Shown here piece by piece: positions 12,892 to 26,245 of a stretch of DNA of 64,000 bases (positions within the stretch are counted from its first letter, which is position 1; the number at the start of each line of letters is the position of its first letter). The DNA is from Azophilus sp965200465. GTDB lineage: Bacteria > Pseudomonadota > Gammaproteobacteria > Pseudomonadales > Azotimanducaceae. The DNA is taken from contig OZ241358.1 in the NCBI GenBank assembly GCA_965200465.1, positions 1,054,001-1,118,000 of the forward strand, in the 5' to 3' direction. The notes under the pieces were generated by a model. It was not told the origin of the DNA and did no database searches. It worked only from the letters and a program-made list of their open reading frames with translations. Made by a program: the position numbers and the translations under genes.

Positions 12892-13040
12892 CGCCCAACA
12901 GCCCGCCGGATGTTCCTAAACGCCGCGGCCGGCGCGGCAAACCCGCAGCGCTAGCCCGGCGGGTTCAAAAATTGCCGGCAACTGATTGAATTGCAAGGAC
13001 ATTTCTTCAGGGAGCAAGCGGCTTGGCGCAATATGCGGGC

Positions 13041-17657
<4,617 letters not shown>

Positions 17658-17674
17658 GAATGGTTCGCGTCCCC

Positions 17675-18058
17675 TCAATGCGCTTGCCCAGACAAAGGCT
17701 TCAACCGCAACGCCGGCAACTTCTTCAAGCGTTGGTTGACGGGGTCCACCTCTATGCCGGCGGACTCCAAGGTCGTGAGCCCAAGCAGGGGTTCGGCGTT
17801 TTCGTCGCCGATGATGATGCGGCCGGCCGTCAGGTCGCCCATGAACTCAATGAACGCACGGGCGAAATCCATCCTGATTTGGCGGCCGTCCGCCGTTTCG
17901 TAAGAGCGCTGGCCCTCCGGATCAAGGCCAATGGCCTCAATGCAGGATCGGGGCACCAGACAATCCGTCGCGCCAGTATCGACCAAAAACAGGCCGTCCC
18001 AGCTTCTCAACGGATCAGCCGGGTTGCGGATGGTGACGGTGACATGCACAGCGCCCAT
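17675..18058 (-). CDS. Retropepsin-like (clan AA) aspartic protease
   Basis: 127 residues, the size of a single-lobe, dimer-forming aspartic protease. The active-site motif is LVDTGATDCLVP (Asp27-Thr-Gly-Ala), with a second hydrophobic flap and a C-terminal LLGLTTLESAGI that matches the hydrophobic-hydrophobic-Gly pattern. There is no signal peptide, so it is cytoplasmic. It lies 17 bases upstream of gltB on the same strand and may share its transcript. Substrate unknown; similar small proteases occur widely in bacteria without assigned roles. Confidence 0.8.
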   Translation of the reverse strand: MGAVHVTVTIRNPADPLRSWDGLFLVDTGATDCLVPRSCIEAIGLDPEGQRSYETADGRQIRMDFARAFIEFMGDLTAGRIIIGDENAEPLLGLTTLESAGIEVDPVNQRLKKLPALRLKPLSGQAH

Positions 18059-18167
18059 AGCCTTGCCCTTCCTCCCAATTCACGACGACGGCCAGCGCCG
18101 ACCGGCGCCGGGTGAGGGCGAAGCCTATCATGACCCGCTCGAAGCGGACAATACGCGGGGCGCACCC

Positions 18168-18905
18168 TCAACGGGCCGCTCGATACCAGTAGGGATGCAG
18201 CACCTTGAAGCCCAGCTTGGCGTAGAGCGCTTGGGCGGCCTCGTTGTCCGCCGCCACCTGCAGGTAGGCGATGTCCGCGCCCTGCGCCCGGCCCCATTGC
18301 ATGAGGGCGCGAACCAGTTGCTCGCCCCAGCCGCGCCGCCGATGCCGCGGATGGGTAACGACGTCGAACAGGCCGAGCAGGCCGGACTCCACTACGCCAA
18401 GGCCGCAGGCCAGGGTGCGTTCGCCGCGCCGCAATGCGGCGTAGGCGCAGTCGGTGTGCACGGCGTTGAGAATGGCGCCGTGCAGGCGGGTGAACTTCTT
18501 GGACGCCCCGGTTAGGGCCGCATGGCTTTGCAGCCACTCTCCTTGGGTGAGCATGAGGCAGTGCGGGGCGCTTGCCGGCTGGGCAAGGTGCGCCGTCAGC
18601 ACCAGGCTGGGATCCACCCGAGCATAGCCCCTGCGCCGCAGATAGTCGTCAAGCAGGCCCTGCTCCGACGCCGGGTTCAGCCGGAAGACGCATCGCAGCC
18701 GCTCCCGGGCGTAAAGGTTCTCGCAATGGCGCACCTTGCCCGCAACCTCCCGGCTGCCCGGATACAGGGGCGTTACGGAGTTCGCCCGCTTGGTGAACCC
18801 CTTGGCGAAGCGCAGCAACCAACCGTCCAGCAGCACCTGGTGCAGAGCCGGCCAAGCGTTCACTGAGGCTTCCTCAATGCGGCGCTGCAGGAATTCGGAG
18901 CGCAT
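18168..18905 (-). CDS. GNAT family N-acetyltransferase
   Basis: 245 residues. The C-terminal half carries the GNAT core: a beta strand ending in LGLFDVVTHPRHRRRGWGEQLV (acetyl-CoA pyrophosphate loop of R-R-x-G type) and the following LQVAADNEAAQALYAKLGF motif B. The N-terminal 110 residues are a second, degenerate GNAT-like lobe (WLLRFAKGFTKRANSV), as in two-domain members. Substrate unknown. It is divergent from the Nudix gene across an 80-base gap. Confidence 0.85.
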   Translation of the reverse strand: MRSEFLQRRIEEASVNAWPALHQVLLDGWLLRFAKGFTKRANSVTPLYPGSREVAGKVRHCENLYARERLRCVFRLNPASEQGLLDDYLRRRGYARVDPSLVLTAHLAQPASAPHCLMLTQGEWLQSHAALTGASKKFTRLHGAILNAVHTDCAYAALRRGERTLACGLGVVESGLLGLFDVVTHPRHRRRGWGEQLVRALMQWGRAQGADIAYLQVAADNEAAQALYAKLGFKVLHPYWYRAAR

Positions 18906-18984
18906 GGGGATTTCTCACGCGAAGGGTGCGCATACGGGCGATTGTGCCTCTACCATAGCAGCCAACCCATATCCAGCAAGGCAG

Positions 18985-19413
18985 ATGGCGAGACCCGCCC
19001 GCCCCACCTACCCCGTGGTGGCCCACACCCTGTTGCTGCGCAACGGCGAGATCTTTCTGCTGCGCCGCTCCGCAACCGGCTTCATGGACGGCTATTTCTG
19101 CCCGCCCGGGGGCCACCAACAACCGGGCGAAAGCGTCAGCGCCGCGGCCCGCCGCGAATGCCGGGAGGAGGCCGGCGTTGACCCTCTGGACTTGCAGCCC
19201 CGCTGTGCGCTGCCCTACATCTCCGGCCGCCGCCAAGGGCTGAACTTCGTCTTTGAGGCGCATGCCTTCAGCGGCGAGCCCGGCATAGCGGAAACGCAGC
19301 TTTTCAACGCCTGTCAGTGGGCGCCGCCCCACGCCCTGCCAACCCCCACGGCCCCCTGGCTTGCAGAAGCCCTGCAAATGCAGGAGGGGCAATGGTACAG
19401 TGAGTTTCCATGA
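18985..19413 (+). CDS. Nudix hydrolase
   Basis: 142 residues. A complete Nudix box is visible: GHQQPGESVSAAARRECREE followed by AGV, fitting Gx5Ex7REUxEExGU. The start ATG 18985 is preceded by AAGGCAG and begins MARPARPTYPVV. Such enzymes cleave nucleoside diphosphate-X compounds; the substrate cannot be told. Its stop overlaps the start of the next membrane-protein gene by ATGA, so translation is coupled. Confidence 0.88.
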   Translation: MARPARPTYPVVAHTLLLRNGEIFLLRRSATGFMDGYFCPPGGHQQPGESVSAAARRECREEAGVDPLDLQPRCALPYISGRRQGLNFVFEAHAFSGEPGIAETQLFNACQWAPPHALPTPTAPWLAEALQMQEGQWYSEFP

Positions 19414-20999
19414 TCCGCACCTCCAGCGAAAAGCCCCGCACACCCTATTTGGCGTACGCATTGTTGGCATGCGCGGCCATCCTGATGGTTGGCGTCACCG
19501 TCTTGGACGACTACGGCGCGGGATGGGATGCGGGGTGGCAGCACCGCTTGGCCGCAAGAAACCTTGAATTCATACTAGGGCAAGCGGAGTTACCCCCAGA
19601 AGAAGAGCCCACCCGATTCTACGGGGTGGCGTTCGAACTTCCGCTGCTGCTGGTCGAGCGGGCTTTGTGGGGGAGGGAGGGGGACATTCGCAACATCCTG
19701 CTCAGCCGTCATCTGCTGACGCACATGTTCTTTCTGGCTGGCGCCCTATGTTGTTCGCTGCTGACGCACCGTCTGTTCAACAACCGCCTGCTGGCGTTCC
19801 TGGCGTTGCTGCTGTTCGTGCTGCATCCCCGTCTATACGCCCTTTCTTTCTACAACAGCAAGGACCTGCCCTTCCTCAGCATGTTCATGATCAGCCTCTA
19901 CTTGACGCACAGGGCGTTCCAAAAGGACACGCTGGGAGCATTCGTCATTTGCGGAGTGGGCGTTGGCGTTCTGATCAACCTTCGAATTATGGGGCTCATG
20001 CTGTTCCTGGCGGTCTTGGCGATGCGGGCGCTGGATTTGCTGCAAGCGCCAAGCGGAGAACGCAAACATGCGACGGCCACCGCAAGCGCTTTCACCATAG
20101 CCAGCGGCGGCGCACTTTACGCCGTGTCCCCCTATCTTTGGGCAAACCCGCTCGAACTGCTTACGGCGCTGCAGACGCTGTCCAAACACCCTACCAACCC
20201 CTCCGAAATGTTTCAAGGCAACTGGGTTTCCGCTCATGCCCTGCCGCCGCACTTCATCCCTACTTGGATAGCCGTATCCACGCCGCCGGCAACATTGCTG
20301 CTCGCCGCCATCGGCGCAATCGCGACCTGTGCATACGGCCTAGCCCAGCCTCGGACGGCGCTGCGCAACACCGGCCTCCGCTTCGGAATTTTGTTGGTCG
20401 CCTGCCTGGCGCTGCCCTTGGCGGCGGTTGTTCTTGCAAATTCAACGATGTACGACGCTTGGCGGCACATGTCGTTCCTCTACGCCCCGATATGCCTGCT
20501 GGCCATAATGGGCCTGCATTGGATCGGCGCAACCATGAAGAATGCCCCCGGCCCTTGGCGGGCGGGAGGCTATGCCTTGGCGGCAATGGGCATGGCGGTG
20601 ACGGCCGCGGAGATGGTTCGAATTCATCCCCTACAACACGCCTATTTTAATTTTTTGGTGGATCGGTCAACGCCGGGGCATCTCCGCACTCAATATGAAA
20701 TGGATCCAAGACAGGACAGCTGCCGAGAAGGATTGCTTTATCTGCTTCGGCGCCATCCCCAAACGTCTGTCCGGGTACTTGATGGATACGCTGTATCCAA
20801 GGCTTGGGTGATCTTTCCGAAAGAGCAGCGGGAACGGTTGGTTCTAGTCCGGGATGGCGAGGATTTCCGTGTCACCTGTGGGAAAGCGCTCCACGAAGCA
20901 AGCGCCGCCGCCTCTGATGAAACTAGGACTGTTTTTAGCCAAAAGCTGTACAACAGCACCCTGGTCAGGGTGACGGCGGCAGCCGGTGCGAGCCCCTGA
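19410..20999 (+). CDS. GT-C type glycosyltransferase-like integral membrane protein
   Basis: 529 residues with about ten hydrophobic spans. The first periplasmic loop after span one holds LDDYGAGWDAGWQ, an acidic pair in the place where GT-C enzymes (ArnT/PMT/GT39-like) keep their catalytic Asp. The SFYNSKDLPFL segment also occurs in polyprenyl-phosphate sugar transferases. The C-terminal 100 residues are a soluble periplasmic tail. It is coupled by ATGA to the Nudix gene and followed by a second protein of similar design. Donor and acceptor unknown, probably a cell-envelope glycan. Confidence 0.65.
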   Translation: MIRTSSEKPRTPYLAYALLACAAILMVGVTVLDDYGAGWDAGWQHRLAARNLEFILGQAELPPEEEPTRFYGVAFELPLLLVERALWGREGDIRNILLSRHLLTHMFFLAGALCCSLLTHRLFNNRLLAFLALLLFVLHPRLYALSFYNSKDLPFLSMFMISLYLTHRAFQKDTLGAFVICGVGVGVLINLRIMGLMLFLAVLAMRALDLLQAPSGERKHATATASAFTIASGGALYAVSPYLWANPLELLTALQTLSKHPTNPSEMFQGNWVSAHALPPHFIPTWIAVSTPPATLLLAAIGAIATCAYGLAQPRTALRNTGLRFGILLVACLALPLAAVVLANSTMYDAWRHMSFLYAPICLLAIMGLHWIGATMKNAPGPWRAGGYALAAMGMAVTAAEMVRIHPLQHAYFNFLVDRSTPGHLRTQYEMDPRQDSCREGLLYLLRRHPQTSVRVLDGYAVSKAWVIFPKEQRERLVLVRDGEDFRVTCGKALHEASAAASDETRTVFSQKLYNSTLVRVTAAAGASP

Positions 21000-21052
21000 C
21001 TCGCTCGGCCTCAATGTCCACGCTAATGACTTGAACGGCCTAGGTCCGCCCA

Positions 21053-23088
21053 ATGCCAAGTTGCATCGAGAAGCTCAAGGGCGGTTGGCGAAGCCGCGCC
21101 AACCTGCCGTTGGTTCTTCTGCTGTTGGCGCTGGGCACCCTGTTCCTGTTCGGCAACGACCGCGGCCACTTCTACCGGCCGGGGCATCATGACTGGCTTT
21201 CGTCAAAATACCTGACGCTCGCCGAAAACCTGTCGCCGGAACACAACTTCGCACGATTTCATCGGCTGCATCCAAATCAAAACGGCAACTCCGAACTCAG
21301 CTTTGTATACCACCGCTTCCCAATCGGCGGCTATGCGCTCATCAAACTGGCCATCCTGCCATTCGGCGACGATCTGTCCGCAAAGATCCACGCCGGCCGA
21401 ATGTTGATGCTGTGCTTCTTCGCCGCGGCCGCAGTCTTGGCGCACCTTGCCTTGAGCCGCATTGCCGGCAGCCAATGGATAGCCTGCACGGCGACGGGGT
21501 TGGCGTTCTCCTCCCACCTCTGCCTGTACTACAGCGACATGATCGCCACCGAAGGGGCAATGGACCTCTTTGCGGTGATGCTGGTCTTCCACGGACTGAC
21601 CCTATTCGTTCAGGAAGGCCGCTTTCGGCAACTGCTCGCCAAGACTTGCATTGCGCTGCTTCTAGGCTGGCATGTTTATGCGCTGCTGCTGCCCTTCATC
21701 GTCTTCAGCCTCGCCAGCGAAGTGATTCGGGCGGCGCCGCAGCTTGCCCAAGCCGCTCCGTTGGACCGGATGAAGCGCATCGTCGGCCTGCTTTTCCTTA
21801 GCCGCCCCGTTGCGCTGGGCGCCGTCGCCTTGGCTTTTGGGTTGTTGGTGCTGTCGTCCAACATGGCCAGTGAGTTGTTTGCGCTGGGCGGCGCCAAGAC
21901 AGCGGCTGAATTGCCAACGTTCGGCTCCATGCTGCGGCGAACGGGGCTAGAGCAAAGTCCGGACCTTCCCACGCCAATAGCTTGGCCGCATTTCCTGGAA
22001 AATCAATTGCAAATTCTCGGCGGCATGATGCTTCCCTACGCCTTGCCGGGCTACGCCAGCGCAATGCAGCTGGAGATGAGCTTGCCTGCGCATCCAAACC
22101 TGCCAACAGCGTTTGCGGACCTGTTCAAGGTCGGCATGGCGGCCTTGGCGGCCTGCCTAGTGGGGCTGCTTTTCGCCCGCCGCAAAATTTTATTGGCGAG
22201 CTTAGCGCTATCGGGTTTTTTCTGGGCTTTGCCCATGCGCCATTCCGTAGCTTTCCATGATTTCGAAGGCTTGTTTTACATCGGCGTCCCCCTGACCCTC
22301 TTTGCGCTGGTTCTGCTGTATTTGCGCAGGCTGTCGGGCGAGCGTCTCATGGCTCGCTTAGCGGCCGCCGCGCTGTTGGTTTTTTGTTTCTCCAACTTTC
22401 AGATGCGCCTGGTGGGCAACGATGCCGACGAGGCGAATTTCCAAGCGGAGGCGCTTGCCGACTTTCAAGCCATCCGCGCCCGGACCTCGCAGGGAGACGC
22501 CATTGGAGTCATGACGAAGGAGCTTGACCCTCGCAAAGCCGTAGGGGGGGTGCGTCACGCCCTGGACTACTATCTCGCCCAAAGAGCCATTCTGGTGGGC
22601 CATCTGTCGGAATTCGCGCCGGACCAAGAAAAGCTCAAAGCCCTGGACTTCATAGTCACCAATTGGCGTGAACCGGGCGCTGCAACGCTCACGCCGAACA
22701 ACCAGCGGTTCTTCCTCTACAACCGCCCCCCCCCCCCCCCGACATCCCGCTCGCCAGCCTGTTGGCGCAATCCAACTTCAACGTTTACCTTGCGGGCAAC
22801 GCTCTGATCTACCTCAGGTCGCCATGCAAGGAGGCCGACACGACGGCGCGATTCCTGCTGCACGTTTTCCCAACGGACCCGGCTGATCTGCCGGAAGACC
22901 GGCGACGGCACCGCTTCGACAACCTGGATTTCACCTTCAATCGGCACGGCGATCACTCCAAGACGCACGAAACGACGTTCTGCACGGCGGCGATCGACCT
23001 GCCCAACTACGGCATAGCTAGAATCAGGACTGGTCAATTCGATGAGCAGGGGCCGATCTGGTGGGCGGAATTCCCCATGCCCAGGTAG
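21053..23088 (+). pseudogene. GT-C-like membrane protein, frame broken at a C15 tract (possibly phase-variable)
   Basis: As sequenced the frame reads 584 residues and stops at 22805-22807. After the poly-C run its last 20 or so residues are unlike protein. The neighbouring frame from the tract to 23088 (DIPLASLLAQSNFNVYLAGN and onward, about 115 residues, ending EFPMPR) reads as a natural continuation. One extra C (16) or two fewer (13) would give a single protein of about 678 residues. The N-terminal part has 9-11 membrane spans and an early periplasmic HHDWLSSKYLTL loop resembling GT-C enzymes. It is listed as pseudogene for the frame break only; it may be a switchable gene or contain a base-calling error. 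Confidence 0.65.
22726..22740 (+). repeat. Homopolymer of 15 C
   Basis: An uninterrupted run of 15 C lies inside the membrane-protein gene at codons 558-563, encoding a Pro run after LYNR. Its length sets which downstream frame is read. Runs this long slip during replication in many bacteria and are also a frequent source of sequencing error. Confidence 0.95.
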
Positions 23089-23179
23089 GCGAAGCCGGCG
23101 CCGCCCAAGTCCGCTTGAGTGGCTGCAAACCGCGGTTCCGCTATAGAATGGGCGCCTAAGCCGCCATTGGGGGAACGCC

Positions 23180-24154
23180 ATGAATGATCCTGTTCGCGTC
23201 ACCGTAACCGGCGCCGCCGGCCAGATCGGCTATGCGCTGCTGTTCCGCATCGCCGCCGGAGAGATGCTGGGCGAGGATCAGCCCGTCATCCTCCAAATGC
23301 TGGAGATCACGCCGGCCTTGGGCGCCTTGGAAGGCGTGGCGATGGAGCTTGACGACTGCGCCTTTCCCCTGCTGCGCGGCCTGGTCTGCACCGATGATCC
23401 CGCGACGGCTTTCCAGGATGCGGACTGCGCCCTGCTGGTGGGGTCGCGCCCGCGCACCAAGGGCATGGAGCGCAAGGACCTGCTGGAGGCCAACGCCGCC
23501 ATCTTTTCGGAGCAGGGCAGGGCGCTCAATGAGTCCGCCAACCGCAACGTCAAGGTGTTGGTGGTCGGCAATCCAGCCAACACCAACTGCCTCATCGCGC
23601 AGCGCAACGCGCCGCATCTAAACCCGCGCCACTTCACCGCCATGACCCGCTTGGACCACAACCGCGCCATGGCCGCCCTAGCCAAGCGGACCGGCGCCCA
23701 CACCAGCGAGATCGACGGCCTGTGCATCTGGGGCAACCATTCCTCCACCCAGTATCCGGACCTGCACCGCGCCACCGTGGCCGGGGCCAGCGCCATGAAC
23801 TTGATCGACATGGCTTGGTATGAAGGGGAGTTCATGCCGGCCGTGCAGCAGCGGGGCGCCGCCATCATCGAAGCCCGGGGGTCGTCGAGCGCCGCCTCCG
23901 CGGCCAACGCGGCCATCGAGCACATGCGCGATTGGTCTTTGGGTTCGGCGTCGGTGCTCAGCATGGGGGTCCATTCGGATGGCGGCTACGGCGTTGCGGA
24001 GGGGTTGATCTACTCCTTTCCGGTGCGTTGCGCCGGCGGCGACTGGCGCATCATAGACGGCGTGGAGATCAACGAATTCAGCCGCGCCAAAATGCAGGCG
24101 ACGGAGGCCGAACTGATGGAGGAGCGGGACGCAGTCGCCCACTTGCTGCCCTAA
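23180..24154 (+). CDS. mdh: Malate dehydrogenase
   Basis: 324 residues, the size of the NAD-dependent MDH found in many beta- and gammaproteobacteria. The N-terminal TGAAGQIGYALLFRI is the dinucleotide fold. The substrate arginines are in GSRPRTKGMERKDLL, the NAD segment is VVGNPANTNC, and the catalytic His is in IWGNHSSTQYPDL. It oxidises malate to oxaloacetate in the TCA cycle, which also receives succinyl-CoA from the propionate genes. A -10-like TATAGAAT at 23142-23149 precedes it, without a clear -35. Confidence 0.95.
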   Translation: MNDPVRVTVTGAAGQIGYALLFRIAAGEMLGEDQPVILQMLEITPALGALEGVAMELDDCAFPLLRGLVCTDDPATAFQDADCALLVGSRPRTKGMERKDLLEANAAIFSEQGRALNESANRNVKVLVVGNPANTNCLIAQRNAPHLNPRHFTAMTRLDHNRAMAALAKRTGAHTSEIDGLCIWGNHSSTQYPDLHRATVAGASAMNLIDMAWYEGEFMPAVQQRGAAIIEARGSSSAASAANAAIEHMRDWSLGSASVLSMGVHSDGGYGVAEGLIYSFPVRCAGGDWRIIDGVEINEFSRAKMQATEAELMEERDAVAHLLP

Positions 24155-24294
24155 GGTGAGCGTCAGCGGCGAACTCCGCAACGAGCCAACGGCAGAGGGC
24201 GCCAGCAGCAAAATCCGACTCTTTGGACGCCGGTGCGCCGCCTGCGGAAAGCGGTTTGGCGACCGGCGGAAACGGCAGGGTCAAGCGCAGGCTT

Positions 24295-24873
24295 ATGGGC
24301 GGTCGGCTTAGGTTTTTCGGCAAATTGACGGTGCTGGCAACGGCGTCGGCCTGGGCGCAGCCGGCGGATGATCCCACTGCGGCGTCCGCCGCCCGCAACG
24401 CCGTTTTTGGCCGCTGGGCGGAGCCGCGCACCATCCTGGAGTTTCGGGAGGAGGCGAACGGCCAGCTGAGCGGGCGCGTGGTCGCCCTCAAGGATCCCCT
24501 GTATTCGCCGGAGGACGAATTTGGCCCCGCCGGCGCCCCGCGCCGGGACGACCACAACCCGGACGAGTCAATGCGCAGCCGCCCCATGCTCGGCCTCAAC
24601 TTGCTGTCCAACTACCGCTTCGACGGTCAACGCTGGCGGGGCGGCATCTACGACCCGGAATCCGGCCGCACCTACGCTTCAAGGCTGCAAGTGGACCAAA
24701 ACGGCGACCTGCGCCTGCACGGCTATCTTGGCGTTCCCCTGCTGGGGCGCACGGCGGTGTTCAAGCCGGTGTCCCTCTGCGCCGACTACATCGTGGAAAT
24801 GCTGCAAAAGGCCGAGCTTGACGACTGCGGCGCACCGGCCTCCCCCAAGACCCTTGCCGGAACCCCGCACTAG
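24295..24873 (+). CDS. DUF2147 domain secreted protein
   Basis: 192 residues from ATG 24295, chosen because it begins a signal-peptide-like segment (FFGKLTVLATASAWA). The mature region has the DUF2147 pattern in order: FGRWAEPRTILEF, GQLSGRVVALKDPLY, then MLGLNLL, IYDPESGRTYASRL and LHGYLGVPLLGRT. The family forms a small beta-barrel-like periplasmic domain of unknown role. It lies 140 bases downstream of mdh and could be in the same transcript. Confidence 0.82.
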   Translation: MGGRLRFFGKLTVLATASAWAQPADDPTAASAARNAVFGRWAEPRTILEFREEANGQLSGRVVALKDPLYSPEDEFGPAGAPRRDDHNPDESMRSRPMLGLNLLSNYRFDGQRWRGGIYDPESGRTYASRLQVDQNGDLRLHGYLGVPLLGRTAVFKPVSLCADYIVEMLQKAELDDCGAPASPKTLAGTPH

Positions 24874-24910
24874 ACCAGCCGGGAATGCGCCGTCGCCAGC
24901 CACCCCTTGC

Positions 24911-25597
24911 CTAGCCCATGAACATCCGCCAAGTCTCCAGATCCCGCACCGCCAGATAGGTGTTTTGCCTACGGGTCTCCCCCAGGGTGGCGTTGGGCGC
25001 GCCGCCGTAGTTGTGGCCCGGCAGCAGCAGGGTGTCCTCCGGCAGGCTCTTCAGCTTTTGCAGGCTGTGGTACATGTCCTCGGAGTTCGAGCCGGGCAGG
25101 TCCACCCGCCCGCAGCCGTTGATGAACAGCGTATCCCCGGAAACCAAGGCGTTCTTGATGCGGAAGCACTGCGAACCCGGCGTATGGCCCGGCGTGTGCA
25201 GGAACTCCACCTCCACCTCGCCGACCTGCAGGGTGTCTCCGGAGTCCACCGCGGCGATGTCGCTGGCCGAGAGCCCCGTCACCTTGGCGACGCCGGCGGC
25301 CTCCCGCCGGTGGGCGTACGCCTTGACCGGATGCTTCTCCATCAATTCGGCCAAGCCCTCGATCTGATTGTTGGCGAACGAGCCGCCGATGTGGTCCGGG
25401 TGGTAGTGGGTCACCAAGGCGCCGGTCAGCCGGTAGCCCCGCTCCTCTATGCGCTGCAGCAAGCGGTCAATGTCCCAAGCGGGATCGACGATGACCAGCT
25501 CCCGGGTGGAGCGCGAGCCGATCAGGTAGGTGAAGTTCTGCATGGGGCCGATCTGAATCTGCTCCATGACGAGTTCCTTGTCTTGGGTCCATGCCAT
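24911..25597 (-). CDS. MBL-fold metallo-hydrolase (glyoxalase II-like)
   Basis: 228 residues. The metal-binding motif HYHPDHIGG is present with further ligands in HTPGHTPGS, SGDTLFINGCGRVD and LLPGHNYGG, matching the glyoxalase II / persulfide-dioxygenase-like branch. The start ATG at 25595-25597 follows AAGGAG by 6 bases. Product specificity (hydroxyacylglutathione, persulfide or other thioester) cannot be decided. It is divergent from ogt. Confidence 0.85.
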   Translation of the reverse strand: MAWTQDKELVMEQIQIGPMQNFTYLIGSRSTRELVIVDPAWDIDRLLQRIEERGYRLTGALVTHYHPDHIGGSFANNQIEGLAELMEKHPVKAYAHRREAAGVAKVTGLSASDIAAVDSGDTLQVGEVEVEFLHTPGHTPGSQCFRIKNALVSGDTLFINGCGRVDLPGSNSEDMYHSLQKLKSLPEDTLLLPGHNYGGAPNATLGETRRQNTYLAVRDLETWRMFMG

Positions 25598-25765
25598 GAG
25601 AAGCTCCTTGCTGCGCCTGCATCGGCATCCGAATGCGACGGGCATTTTACGGAACTACGGGTTATAGTGAACCAGTATTTGCAACCGCAGCGCCGGTTAG
25701 CGCACCCAAGGTTCAAGCGCTTGGGCGCTGTGGCGGCCATTGGCAAAAACTTGCAGGAGCAACCA

Positions 25766-26245
25766 ATGCGCTACGCCTATTGCGAAAGTCCCGTGGGGCC
25801 GCTGCTGCTGGCGGGGCGCCGCGCCGCGCTGGAGCTGCTGGCGTTTCCCTGCGGCAACCAAGCCAAGGCGCCGGAGGCGGAATGGGAGGCGCGGGACGCC
25901 CCCTTCGCCATGGCGGCGCGGCAATTGGCGGAATACTTCAACGGCCGGCGGCGCACCTTCGAGCTGCCCTTGGCGCCGCAAGCCACCGCCTTTCAGCGCA
26001 AGGTGCTGGAAGCCCTGCAAGCCATCCCCTACGGCGAGACGCGCACCTACAAGGACATCGCCGCCGTCATCGGCCGCCCCAAGGCCGTGCGCGCCGTGGG
26101 CGCCGCCAACGCCAACAACCCCATCCCCATCATCATCCCCTGCCATCGAGTGGTCGGCAGCGACGGTTCGCTCACCGGCTTCGGCGGCGGCTTGGACGCC
26201 AAACGAATGCTGCTGCGCCTTGAAGCCGAAACGGCCGCGGCATGA
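25766..26245 (+). CDS. ogt: Methylated-DNA--protein-cysteine methyltransferase
   Basis: 159 residues. The methyl-acceptor motif IIIPCHRVVGSDGSLTGFGGG includes Cys126. The helix-turn-helix part (FQRKVLEALQAIPYGETRTY, then AVGAANANNP) is intact. It repairs O6-methylguanine by suicide transfer. The ATG at 25766 is preceded by GCAGGAGC. The stop overlaps the BCCT transporter start (ATGA). It lacks the long Ada-type N-terminal regulatory domain. Confidence 0.93.
   Translation: MRYAYCESPVGPLLLAGRRAALELLAFPCGNQAKAPEAEWEARDAPFAMAARQLAEYFNGRRRTFELPLAPQATAFQRKVLEALQAIPYGETRTYKDIAAVIGRPKAVRAVGAANANNPIPIIIPCHRVVGSDGSLTGFGGGLDAKRMLLRLEAETAAA

Noticed and set aside
20615..20625. GGTTCGAATTC resembling a tRNA T-loop
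   Set aside because: It lies inside the GT-C-like coding frame, and no acceptor, D or anticodon arms can be drawn around it.
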